Below are positions 6,596 through 13,769 of a DNA stretch of 13,855 nucleotides, piece after piece. Each line of letters begins with the position of its first letter. Within the stretch, counting starts at the first letter, position 1. The DNA is from JAXHUA01 sp034189695 (lineage in GTDB: Bacteria; Chloroflexota; Dehalococcoidia; E44-bin15), in contig JAXHUA010000166.1 in assembly GCA_034189695.1 (NCBI GenBank), positions 1 through 13,855 of the forward strand, in the 5' to 3' direction. The translations under genes and the position numbers were made by a program. The notes beneath the pieces were generated by a model, which was not told the origin of the DNA, searched no databases, and saw only the letters and a list, made by a program, of their open reading frames with translations.

Positions 6596-7053
6596 TGACT
6601 GATGAAGTCAAAGCCATGATTGGCACCATGTCTGAGCCAATCATAATGGAAGTGGAAAGAGGGCCTATCAGGCGATACTGCGAAGCAGTTGGCGATGATA
6701 ACCCTCTTTTTCTTGATGTGCAGTATGCGAAAGACGCGGGGTATGATGACATCGTGTGCCCGCCCGGGTTCTGGGGCTGGCCGACCAAGGGCGCAACGCT
6801 CGGCGGTCTGGCCATGGTGGCACCGGTGTTGTTCAAGGCCGGCCTCTTTCGGATCCTCGATGGCGGCGTCGACCAGGAGTTCTACATCCCCATCCAGGCT
6901 GGAGACGTCCTGATCGCCTACTCCAAGATCGCCGACATTCGTGAGAGGGAAGGCAAAACGGGCAAGATGGTGTTCACCACGGTCGAGACCGTTTACCTGA
7001 ACCAGAACGGCAACAAGGTAGCTGTGAGCAGGTCGACGATTATCGCGAGGTAA
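6577..7053 (+). CDS. MaoC-like dehydratase, N-terminal (FAS1-like) hot-dog subunit
   Basis: The 158-residue protein has the single hot-dog fold of the MaoC_dehydrat_N/FAS1-like family. Diagnostic stretches are VERGPIRRYCEAVGDDNPLF, CPPGFWGWP, and DGGVDQEFYIPIQAGDVL. The hydratase motif is degenerate: the GDDNPL core keeps Asp but the catalytic His of D-x-N-P-L-H is Phe. This is usual for the substrate-binding half of a two-part R-specific enoyl-CoA hydratase, so the protein probably pairs with the next gene product, which keeps both residues. Pairing is inferred from family knowledge and from the 10-base gap to that gene. First gene of a four-gene operon; ends with TAA, one of only two such stops here. 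Confidence 0.85.
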   Translation: MAEGSVMTDEVKAMIGTMSEPIIMEVERGPIRRYCEAVGDDNPLFLDVQYAKDAGYDDIVCPPGFWGWPTKGATLGGLAMVAPVLFKAGLFRILDGGVDQEFYIPIQAGDVLIAYSKIADIREREGKTGKMVFTTVETVYLNQNGNKVAVSRSTIIAR

Positions 7054-7063
7054 GGAGGACAAC

Positions 7064-7531
7064 ATGGGGAAGCAGGTCTATTACGAAGACGTTGAGGTGG
7101 GCAGCGAGATACCGACGCTGGAGAAGGTCTCGACCACCCTTATGGCTGTCAGGTGGGCTGGGGGATCGGGCGACTTCAATCCCCTGCACTACGACGACAA
7201 CTTCGCCGCGACCCAGGGCACCGGCGGCATCATCACGCATGGCGCTCTCAAGAGGGCGTGGCTGGTCAACCTGGTGACCAGCTGGGTCGGTGACCACGGT
7301 CGGGTCAGGAAGTTCGCCTGTCAGTATCGAGGCATGGACTACCCTCGGAAGATGGCGACCATGGGGGACCCCACGGAGGGCGAGACATGGTTGTGCAAGG
7401 GCAAGGTCACCGGCAAGAGGGTGGAGGACGGTGAGCATCTCGTGGATGTGGAGATCGCGGTGGAGAACGGCAGCGGTCAGGTGACCACGCCGGGGAGTGC
7501 TACCGTCATGCTCCCATCTCGAGAGGGCTAG
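7064..7531 (+). CDS. MaoC-like R-specific enoyl-CoA hydratase, catalytic subunit
   Basis: The 155-residue protein carries the hydratase-2 signature GGSGDFNPLHYDDNFA followed by GIITHG, with Asp37 and His42 as the expected catalytic pair. The family hydrates trans-2-enoyl-CoA to (3R)-hydroxyacyl-CoA (or the reverse). It starts with ATG behind AAGGAGG, ten bases after the preceding gene, and is followed by an SDR that would oxidise the (3R)-hydroxy product. With the preceding protein it would reproduce the double hot-dog hydratase domain of eukaryotic multifunctional enzyme 2. The acyl substrate cannot be told from sequence; long-chain, branched or sterol side-chain acyl-CoA are all possible. 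Confidence 0.87.
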   Translation: MGKQVYYEDVEVGSEIPTLEKVSTTLMAVRWAGGSGDFNPLHYDDNFAATQGTGGIITHGALKRAWLVNLVTSWVGDHGRVRKFACQYRGMDYPRKMATMGDPTEGETWLCKGKVTGKRVEDGEHLVDVEIAVENGSGQVTTPGSATVMLPSREG

Positions 7532-7569
7532 AGCCTGGACCGCAGGCTTCAGATAGATAAGGAGGCAAA

Positions 7570-8496
7570 ATGGCTGACAGACTCAAAGACAAAGTTGCTG
7601 TGATAACCGGCGCTGGTAGGGGCATTGGCAGAGGCCATGCCCTTCTGTTTGCTTCCGAGGGTGCGAAGGTCGTGGTCAATGACCTTGGCTCCGCGAGGGA
7701 CGGGACTGGCGCTGAGCGTGGCCCGGCTGACGAGGTGGTTGAGGAGATCAAGAAGATGGGCGGCGAGGCCGTTGCCAACTACGACAACGTGGCCACCTGG
7801 GCCGGCGGCGAGAACATCATCAAGACCGCCGTTGACACCTTCGGCAAGATCGATATTCTGGTAAACAACGCCGGGGTGCTGCGAGACCGCATGGTTTTCA
7901 ACATGACCCCCGAGGAGTGGGACACTGTGATCAAGGTCCACCTCTACGGTCACTTCTTCTGCCTCAAGCCAGCATGTGTCCTGTTCAGGCAGCAGAGGGG
8001 CGGTCGTATAGTGAACACGGCTTCCACGTCGGGTCTGGGCAACAGAGGCCAGGCCAACTATGCCGCAGCCAAGGAGGGCATCGTCGGCTTGACCCGCACG
8101 GTAGCCAGGGACATGGGCCGATACGGAGTGACGTGCAACGCCATCCGGCCGGCCGCCGCGACCAGAATGACTGTATCGCCTGAGATGGAGGAAGCCCGCA
8201 AGAAGCGGGAGCAGACAGGGGCCGCACCGTCAGGTTCCGGGCTTACGCTCAACGCGCTGCCTCCTGAGGCCATCGCGCCGCTGGTGGTGTTCCTGTGCAC
8301 GGACGAGGCGGCAAACATCAATGGGTGCACCTTCCTCGTTCACAGTGGTGAGATTCACCTGATGACTGACCCGGCCATTGAGAAGAGCATCCACAAGAAC
8401 GGACGGTGGACAGTGGATGAGCTCTGCGAAATCGTCCCGAAATCGCTGGCCCACGGCCTGGTGAATCCATCGCCACCGGAACAACCAAAGCAGTAG
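7570..8496 (+). CDS. SDR oxidoreductase, MFE-2-like (3R)-hydroxyacyl-CoA dehydrogenase (copy 1)
   Basis: This 308-residue short-chain dehydrogenase has the nucleotide motif TGAGRGIG (13-20), NNAG (99-102) and the catalytic residues Ser152, Tyr164 and Lys168. Resemblance to the dehydrogenase part of peroxisomal multifunctional enzyme 2 shows in VVNDLG, the long GTG...GPADEVVEEI insert, AVANYDNVA, and VHLYGHF, where His replaces the usual Asn. The enzyme would oxidise (3R)-hydroxyacyl-CoA with NAD. A C-terminal tail of about 60 residues (WTVDELCEIVPKSL...NPSPP) goes beyond the usual 250-residue SDR. It differs from copy 2 mainly at 200-235, the substrate-binding loop, so the two probably differ in substrate. 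AAGGAGG precedes the ATG. It ends with TAG. Confidence 0.88.
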   Translation: MADRLKDKVAVITGAGRGIGRGHALLFASEGAKVVVNDLGSARDGTGAERGPADEVVEEIKKMGGEAVANYDNVATWAGGENIIKTAVDTFGKIDILVNNAGVLRDRMVFNMTPEEWDTVIKVHLYGHFFCLKPACVLFRQQRGGRIVNTASTSGLGNRGQANYAAAKEGIVGLTRTVARDMGRYGVTCNAIRPAAATRMTVSPEMEEARKKREQTGAAPSGSGLTLNALPPEAIAPLVVFLCTDEAANINGCTFLVHSGEIHLMTDPAIEKSIHKNGRWTVDELCEIVPKSLAHGLVNPSPPEQPKQ

Positions 8497-8523
8497 GAAG
8501 GCTTACGACGCTAAGGAGGCAAA

Positions 8524-9435
8524 ATGGCTGACAGACTGAAAGGCAAAGTTGCTGTGGTAACAGGTTCGGGCCGGGGCCTTGGCAAGTGCCATGCTCTGGC
8601 GCTTGCCGCCGAGGGTGCGAAGCTGGTCATCAATGACCTGGGCGGCGCTGTGGACGGCACCGGGGCCGCCAAAGGCCCGGCTGACGAGGTGGTGGAGGAG
8701 ATCAAGAAGATGGGTGGCGAGGCTGTTGCCAACTATGACAGCGTTGCCACTCCCGAAGCTGGAGAGAAGATAGTCCAGACTGCCGTCGATGCATTCGGCA
8801 GGATCGATATTCTGGTTAACAACGCTGGTGTGCTCCGGGACCGCATGGTGTTCAACATGACCGAGGAGGAGTGGGACACGGCGATGAAGGTCCACCTCTA
8901 CGGGCATTTCAACTGCGCCAAGCCTGCCTGTGTGCTCTTCAGACAGCAGCGAAGCGGCCGGATCATAAACACCTCTTCTATAGCGGGTCTGGGCAACATG
9001 GGCCAGGCCAACTACAGCGCGGCCAAGGAGGGCATCGTTGGGTTGACCAGGACGGTGGCCATCGACATGGGCCGCTACGGTGTAACCTGCAACGCCATTC
9101 GCCCCATGGCTGGCACCAGGTTGACGTTGACGCCGGAGTTGTTCGAGGCATGGAAGAAGAGGGGTATGACCGAGGACCAGATAAAGGCGATGTGGCCTGC
9201 TCCCGACGACATATCTCCTATGGTGGTCTTCCTGTGCTGCGACGAGGCAGCGAACATCAACGGACGTACCTTCGATGTCATGGGTGGCAACATCGGCCTC
9301 TACTCGGAACCCTACAACTGGCGGTCGATCTACAAGAAGGGCATATGGACTGTTGATGAGCTGGTTGACCTGATACCGAAGTCCCTGTCGAGGGGTCTGC
9401 AGAATCCATCACCGCCGGCACCGCCGAAGGAATAG
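8524..9435 (+). CDS. SDR oxidoreductase, MFE-2-like (3R)-hydroxyacyl-CoA dehydrogenase (copy 2)
   Basis: This 303-residue paralogue of the preceding gene is roughly two thirds identical by eye. It has TGSGRGLG (13-20), NNAG (99-102) and catalytic Ser152, Tyr164, Lys168, all at the same positions as copy 1, and the same VHLYGHF and GPADEVVEEI features. The ribosome site and the first 16 codons are almost the same in both copies (AAGGAGGCAAA, then MADRLK), so a tandem duplication carried the translation signal with it. The loop at about 200-235 is divergent (LTLTPELFEAWKKRG). The gene starts 27 bases after copy 1, ends with TAG directly followed by TGA, and is the last gene before the operon terminator. 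Confidence 0.88.
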   Translation: MADRLKGKVAVVTGSGRGLGKCHALALAAEGAKLVINDLGGAVDGTGAAKGPADEVVEEIKKMGGEAVANYDSVATPEAGEKIVQTAVDAFGRIDILVNNAGVLRDRMVFNMTEEEWDTAMKVHLYGHFNCAKPACVLFRQQRSGRIINTSSIAGLGNMGQANYSAAKEGIVGLTRTVAIDMGRYGVTCNAIRPMAGTRLTLTPELFEAWKKRGMTEDQIKAMWPAPDDISPMVVFLCCDEAANINGRTFDVMGGNIGLYSEPYNWRSIYKKGIWTVDELVDLIPKSLSRGLQNPSPPAPPKE

Positions 9436-9442
9436 TGAATCG

Positions 9443-9994
9443 CTAGGAAGTCGGTGCGTTAGTGACGGGAGAGGCGAGTTTTCGCCTCTCCCAGTCTTTT
9501 CTGGTGATTTGCATCGTCACGAAGGTCTTGTCGCGCCTGGTGATATGACCATAGGCGACGAAGCCACATTTGCGGAAGCAGCCCTGCGCCCTGGCATTCC
9601 AGTCCAGCGTCTTGAGGTAGACCCTGGTGATGTTGGTGGTGGTGAAGATATGGTTCAGAAGGACGGTTACCGCGTCAGCGCCGTACCCCTGTTGCCAGTA
9701 GTCGCGGTCTCCGATCATGATTCCAAGCTCGGCTTGCCCGCGTTTCTTGTCGACGTCGTAGTACATGCAGTTGCCGATGTGCCTGCCGTCCAGGGTTTCG
9801 ATGGCGAACCGGCGCCGCCGCTCACTGGTGGCGCTTATCTCAGTGGCGTGCTCGAAGAGGTACTCGGTGTAGGGCACCCTCAGTGGTGGGGCGGCATCAA
9901 GGCGGGCGAGTTCGTCATCGCTCCGCCACGCGTAGTCGTTGGTGGCGTCCTCCCATTGCTTGTCTCTGAGGACCACTTTCTTGCCCCTCAACAT
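9443..9994 (-). CDS. GNAT-family N-acetyltransferase (RimJ/RimL-like)
   Basis: The 183-residue protein has the layout of the Acetyltransf_3 branch: LRGKKVVLRDKQWEDA at the start, the acetyl-CoA loop WQQGYGADAV (100-109), a LKTLDWNARA stretch and CFRKCGFVAYG (139-149). Substrates of this branch include ribosomal N-termini, amino acids and antibiotics, and nothing here chooses among them. The frame is open upstream to 10078, but ATG at 9994, giving MLRGKKV, matches the family start and lies 16 bases after the preceding gene. GGGAG sits about ten bases before it. It is the last gene of the tldD operon. Its final 18 or so codons contain the hairpin terminator of the convergent operon, and it stops (TAG) only seven bases from that operon's last gene. 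Confidence 0.8.
   Translation of the reverse strand: MLRGKKVVLRDKQWEDATNDYAWRSDDELARLDAAPPLRVPYTEYLFEHATEISATSERRRRFAIETLDGRHIGNCMYYDVDKKRGQAELGIMIGDRDYWQQGYGADAVTVLLNHIFTTTNITRVYLKTLDWNARAQGCFRKCGFVAYGHITRRDKTFVTMQITRKDWERRKLASPVTNAPTS
9467..9500 (+). terminator. Intrinsic terminator of the MaoC/SDR operon
   Basis: A perfect 11-base stem, GGGAGAGGCGA (9467-9477) with TCGCCTCTCCC (9482-9492), closes a four-base GTTT loop and is followed by AGTCTTTT. The T-run is on the plus side only, so it should act on the operon ending at 9435. It lies inside the coding end of the opposing GNAT gene. Confidence 0.8.
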
Positions 9995-10010
9995 GGGGTC
10001 GTGTCTCCCG

Positions 10011-10925
10011 CTAGGTAATCTCGAACGAGAGGGGGTCCCTGGCGAAGCTGAGCTCTTCCAGTGCCTCCTCGGCTGCATCTCGAATGTGCTCGTCCGCGAA
10101 GCTGAGGCACTCTTGCAGCAACTGCTCGGCCTCGTTGCCTCCTATCTTACCCAGCGCCTCTATGGCTGAGAGGCAAACCTGGCCGTCAAGGTCGCGCACA
10201 AGCTTGGCAAGAAGGGATACCGCTTCCTCCTGACCCAGCTCTCCGCATGCCCGGGCCGCCTCGTAGCGCATCTCGGCGTCGCCGCTGCTCAACTCACTGA
10301 GGAGGGTGGGAAGCCACATAAGGTCGCAGTTCATCCCCATGGCGTATACCGCGCTGGCTCGCATCCTGCCGTTCTCACTATCATAGGCGCGCCGTATGAT
10401 CTCTTTGACCTCTGGATGCGTGCGCGGAGCTATGGCCTCGATAGCCCGTCTCACTACTTCGACGACTTCTGTCGAGTCGGCGATGGTGTCGAGGAGCGTT
10501 CTCTCGACTTTGGTTGCGTCATGTGAGCGCAGCTTGCCCAGTTCGGCGAGCAACACATACCTGCCCAGCGCCGTGGCAGCGGCGGCCCGCACAGCCTGTT
10601 TCTCATCCTGTTTGAGCAGGTTGATGAACCGGTCGATAAGCGAACGGCTCTCGCACTCCCACAGCCCGTCGATGCAGCGCAGACGCACCGGCTCATCCGC
10701 ATCATCGAGGCAGGCCGCGAAGATGTCGTCGAAGTCCAGCAACACGTTCTCTTCGGCGAGCTCGACGAGATGGCCCGCGATTTCGCGTCGTCGCTCAGCG
10801 TCCATCTTCGCCCATGCGTCAAGAAACAGACGCAGTTCATCTGGCGACAGAGCGGACAGCTCGGCCAGCTTCGATACGACAAGAGGCTTGTTGCTGTCTG
10901 CTATCTCAGCCAGGTAGTTTTCCAC
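10011..10925 (-). CDS. HEAT-repeat protein
   Basis: The 304-residue protein is built of about seven helical repeats between 66 and 292 (for example 98-124 with AVRAAAATALGRY, 203-229 with EMRYEAARACGELG, 234-260 with CLSAIEALGKIGG, and 266-292 with HIRDAAEEALEEL), typical of HEAT_2 proteins. The N-terminal 60 residues are helical and charged without clear repeats. There is no signal peptide or catalytic motif, so it is probably a cytoplasmic protein-binding scaffold. Start is GTG at 10925, 18 bases after pmbA, behind a GAGGG stretch. It lies between pmbA and a GNAT gene, so a role linked to the protease pair is possible but unproved. It ends with TAG. Confidence 0.85.
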   Translation of the reverse strand: MENYLAEIADSNKPLVVSKLAELSALSPDELRLFLDAWAKMDAERRREIAGHLVELAEENVLLDFDDIFAACLDDADEPVRLRCIDGLWECESRSLIDRFINLLKQDEKQAVRAAAATALGRYVLLAELGKLRSHDATKVERTLLDTIADSTEVVEVVRRAIEAIAPRTHPEVKEIIRRAYDSENGRMRASAVYAMGMNCDLMWLPTLLSELSSGDAEMRYEAARACGELGQEEAVSLLAKLVRDLDGQVCLSAIEALGKIGGNEAEQLLQECLSFADEHIRDAAEEALEELSFARDPLSFEIT

Positions 10926-10943
10926 TATCAGCCCTCGTGCTGT

Positions 10944-12248
10944 CTAGCCCTTGGCGGCCACCGACAGGCGACCAAGATGGAGGGCCGGAGCCTTCACCGC
11001 TCCGCCAACCCACCTGGCCTCGTCACCTACGGCGACAAGACCCTTGAGCACATCGTATATGTTGCCGGAGATCATGGTGTCCTTGACCCGTCCCGTTATC
11101 TCGCCGTTCTCCACCCGGTAGCCCAGGAGCACGTTGCCGCTGAAATCCCCACCGAGGATGTTCCCCTGCCCCGCCCCGATCAGCGCCTCGACCACCAGAC
11201 CCTCCTTGAGGTCGCTGACCATATCCTTGAAGGAGGTGTCGCCTTCATCAAATACGAGAGCGGTGACTGACGGGGCCGGCATGCTGCGGCGGCCCCGGTG
11301 AGCGCTGGCCGTGCTCGTTGCGCCGGCCCGCGCGGCTGTCTGGAGGTCATAGAGGAAGTGTCCCACCACCCCCTTGTCGATCAGGGGCGTCTTCTGGCTC
11401 GGCACGCCTTCGTCGTCGCACGGGCGGCTCGTGGGGCGGTAGTCAAGCGTCGCATCGTCCCACAGCGACAGCCGGGGGTCGAAAAGCTGCTGTCCCTGCT
11501 TCCCCTTCAGCGGGGACGCCCCTTCGACAATGAACTTGCCGTTGAACGCTGCCGCCAGTGGAGCAAACAGGGCATTTCGCACGCCCTTCGGCGTGAGGAG
11601 CACCGGCAACTCGCCGGTGGACACGGTGGCGGTGCGCTTCGCCAGCTCGAGCTGCTCAATGACGGAGTCCGCCAGCGGTTTGACGTCTCGCAGCGGACGG
11701 CACGAAGCCTCGAAGTCACCAACGAAGAGCATGTCGGTATCCCGGATGAGCATCGCCTCCATGCCAACGACGAAGCTGCCGCTGCGGTAGCTCATCTCCC
11801 CGCCCTTCGAGTTGAGAATGCTCACCGTGCTCACGCTTTTCGTCGCACCTGCCTCGCAGACCAGTTCCGGCGTGTGGCGTCGCACTGCGCCAATGAGCGA
11901 TTCGGCAAGGGCCACCATGTCCTCAACAGGCACGCTCTCGACGTCGGGGTCGTAGGCCGCGACGATGGGATAGGTGGTCTTGCCCGGCAGCTCGAATCTG
12001 GCCGCGGCTCCGAACTCGGCGGTCTCGACTGCCATATCCACCAGCGCCTGGGGTTCATCGACCCTGGAGCTGGTAGCGAACCCTATGCGCCCATCCTTGA
12101 TGATGCGTAGAGAGACAGTCGTGGACTCCTTCGTTTCGAGCATCTTCAGGCGGTTCGCTTCGAAGGCCACCGGTGTCTCCCAAGACGTGGCGCGGAACAC
12201 CTCCGCCTCGTCCGCCACCTTCCTGGCCAGAGAGAGGATGGTCTCCAC
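10944..12248 (-). CDS. pmbA: TldD/PmbA-family metallopeptidase subunit PmbA (TldE)
   Basis: This 434-residue protein is the non-catalytic-type partner of TldD. It lacks an HExxxH zinc motif but has the family landmarks: ETKESTTVSLRIIKDGRIGFATSS near 38-61, the CDDEGVPSQKTPLIDKGVV block in the middle, a GATSTASAHRGRRSMPAPS stretch, and the C-terminal LGYRVENGEITGRVKDTMISGN. In E. coli the TldD/TldE heterodimer unfolds and cleaves peptides, including the microcin B17 precursor and CcdA antitoxin. GTG at 12248 follows the tldD stop with no gap, with GGGAGG seven bases upstream inside tldD, so translation is coupled. Ends with TAG. Confidence 0.92.
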   Translation of the reverse strand: METILSLARKVADEAEVFRATSWETPVAFEANRLKMLETKESTTVSLRIIKDGRIGFATSSRVDEPQALVDMAVETAEFGAAARFELPGKTTYPIVAAYDPDVESVPVEDMVALAESLIGAVRRHTPELVCEAGATKSVSTVSILNSKGGEMSYRSGSFVVGMEAMLIRDTDMLFVGDFEASCRPLRDVKPLADSVIEQLELAKRTATVSTGELPVLLTPKGVRNALFAPLAAAFNGKFIVEGASPLKGKQGQQLFDPRLSLWDDATLDYRPTSRPCDDEGVPSQKTPLIDKGVVGHFLYDLQTAARAGATSTASAHRGRRSMPAPSVTALVFDEGDTSFKDMVSDLKEGLVVEALIGAGQGNILGGDFSGNVLLGYRVENGEITGRVKDTMISGNIYDVLKGLVAVGDEARWVGGAVKAPALHLGRLSVAAKG

Positions 12249-13619
12249 CTACTTGCCTCCCACGACACAGTTGCGGATTCGTATGTGCGGGCTGCCATTC
12301 GACACGGGGAGCGGCGACTGGGCTCCCTTTCCGCAGCCCCCGCCCTGGTTCATGTCCAGGTCATCACCGATGGCATCGATGTTATGGAGCGTGGTGAAGA
12401 GGTTGCCCGTGAGCATAACCGGCCTGAGAAGCTCGGCTACCTTGCCGTCTCTGATCATGTACGCCTCGCCGGCGGAGAAGGTGAACATCTCCATGCTGGT
12501 CATCCCACCGTACCAGTTCTTGGCGTAGACGCCCTCCTTGATGTCGCTGATCATGTCCTCGAAGGTCACGTTCTGGGGCTCGATGAGTGTGTTGGTCATT
12601 CTGACGATGGGTGGATAGCGGTAGTTGATCGCCCGGGCGTTGCCCGTCACGTTCTCACCCATCTTCGCGGCCGTCTCGCGGGAATGCAGCCGGCCTACGA
12701 GCACGCCTTCCTTGATGAGGTAGGTCCTCGTCGCCGGCACCCCTTCGTCGTCGTACTTGTAGCTGCCTCTCAGCCCGGGAATGGCCCCACCATCGACGAT
12801 ATTGAGGTGTTCTCCGCCGAATCTGCGGCCGAGCACCATGATCTCCTTGAGGTTCTCGTTCTCATAGACGAAATCGGACTCGGACAGGTGACCGAAGGCC
12901 TCGTGGGCGAAGACGCCCGCGAGGACGGGGTCGAGAACAACGGTGTACTCACCGCCCCTGACCGGCGCCGCCGAGAGCATGGCCACAGCGCGTTCGGCAG
13001 CCTCGCCTATGCGTTGGTGCAGTCCTTCCACGAAGCCGAAATCGCCGCTGGAACCCAGGCTCAGCGCCACCTGCTGTACGTCGCTGTTCTCGCGTACTAT
13101 GACCGTGATGCGGAGCGTAACGTCGACCCTCTCCTGCTCGATGTAGCTCCCTTCGGAGTTGGCGAAGACGACTCTCCTGGCGCCATCTCCATAGCCAATC
13201 ACCGAACTCTGTATCTTCGGGGTCGACCAGATTATGTCGTTGTACTCGTCGAGCAGGCTCTTCTTCTGAGCGAGCGGGATGGCTCTGGGGTCTCTGATGA
13301 TGGTGGGTGCCACTTCCTCGATGACGGGCGGCACCCGGGCCAGCGTGCTCGTCTCCCTGCCCACCAGTCTCGCCTGTGTCACCGCGGCGTCCACCTTATC
13401 GCGCAACGCCTCGACGTCATTGAAGCTGACGAAGCCCCAGCCGCCGTTGACCAGGGCGCGGGCGTTGCCGCCACGGCTGCTGCTCCGGCCGACCTCCTCC
13501 AGCTCACGGCCGCGGTACTGCACGTGAGTGGACTCGCCCTTCTCAACGCGCAGTTCGACGTAGTCTGCGTCGTGGCCTTGAAGGGCGCTGTGTGCCTGGT
13601 CGCGCAGGGTTTGGTCCAT
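12249..13619 (-). CDS. tldD: TldD metalloprotease catalytic subunit
   Basis: This protein is the catalytic half of the TldD/TldE protease. The zinc site is visible as HEAFGH (239-244 from the chosen start), and the C-terminal Cys in NQGGGCGKG (about 429) matches the third metal ligand. Other family stretches include DDEGVPATRTYLIKEGVLVG and FSAGEAYMIRDGKVAELLRPVMLTGN. ATG at 13619 gives 456 residues and has a GGAAGA site nearby. The frame is open to GTG 13655, but that codon is only about ten bases from the predicted transcription start and has no ribosome site. It is the first gene of a minus-strand operon tldD-pmbA-HEAT-GNAT. No RiPP precursor gene was seen next to it. Confidence 0.93.
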   Translation of the reverse strand: MDQTLRDQAHSALQGHDADYVELRVEKGESTHVQYRGRELEEVGRSSSRGGNARALVNGGWGFVSFNDVEALRDKVDAAVTQARLVGRETSTLARVPPVIEEVAPTIIRDPRAIPLAQKKSLLDEYNDIIWSTPKIQSSVIGYGDGARRVVFANSEGSYIEQERVDVTLRITVIVRENSDVQQVALSLGSSGDFGFVEGLHQRIGEAAERAVAMLSAAPVRGGEYTVVLDPVLAGVFAHEAFGHLSESDFVYENENLKEIMVLGRRFGGEHLNIVDGGAIPGLRGSYKYDDEGVPATRTYLIKEGVLVGRLHSRETAAKMGENVTGNARAINYRYPPIVRMTNTLIEPQNVTFEDMISDIKEGVYAKNWYGGMTSMEMFTFSAGEAYMIRDGKVAELLRPVMLTGNLFTTLHNIDAIGDDLDMNQGGGCGKGAQSPLPVSNGSPHIRIRNCVVGGK

Positions 13620-13639
13620 CGCTGTCTTCCGTGTAGACG

Positions 13640-13670
13640 CCAGCAGTGGGTTCACTTGGGGGGCTGCTGG
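13640..13670 (-). other. Inverted repeat in the tldD leader
   Basis: CCAGCAG (13640-13646) and CTGCTGG (13664-13670) form a seven-base inverted repeat around a 17-base loop, beginning at the predicted transcription start. It could be a leader hairpin or an operator half-site pair; no function is shown. Confidence 0.3.
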
Positions 13671-13672
13671 TC

Positions 13673-13701
13673 AGTTTACAGGAGGGGCATTTCGATGTCA
13701 A
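13673..13701 (-). promoter_or_regulatory. Promoter of the tldD-pmbA operon
   Basis: On the minus strand TTGACA (13701-13696) and TAAACT (13678-13673) are separated by 17 bases. Transcription should start near 13666, giving a leader of about 46 bases before ATG 13619. The -35 lies nine bases from the nearest IS repeat unit, so the promoter sits just outside the element. Confidence 0.7.
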
Positions 13702-13709
13702 TCTCGCGA

Positions 13710-13769
13710 ATTGCCTCATAATAAATGTTACCGAGTGGGGTATCGTTGCCTCAAAAAAGGTGTTACCCA
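13710..13769 (+). repeat. IS left-end repeat units (two, 35-base period)
   Basis: The two units share TTGCCTCA and GTTACC with the same eight-base spacer. Their period equals that of the units at the other window edge. They are likely transposase-binding sites, and since they flank the start codon they could also control transposase expression. Confidence 0.65.

Noticed and set aside
9995..10078. A longer GNAT start at 10078
   Set aside because: It would overlap the end of the HEAT-repeat gene and add an Arg/Ser/Pro-rich stretch unlike the family. ATG at 9994 fits the fold and spacing.
12285..13721. A 478-codon open frame on the plus strand opposite tldD, and a 270-codon frame at 11298-12110 opposite pmbA
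   Set aside because: They are opposite well-recognised genes, contain low-complexity Ala/Arg/Val composition, and have no promoter or ribosome site. GC-rich coding DNA often leaves the opposite frame open.
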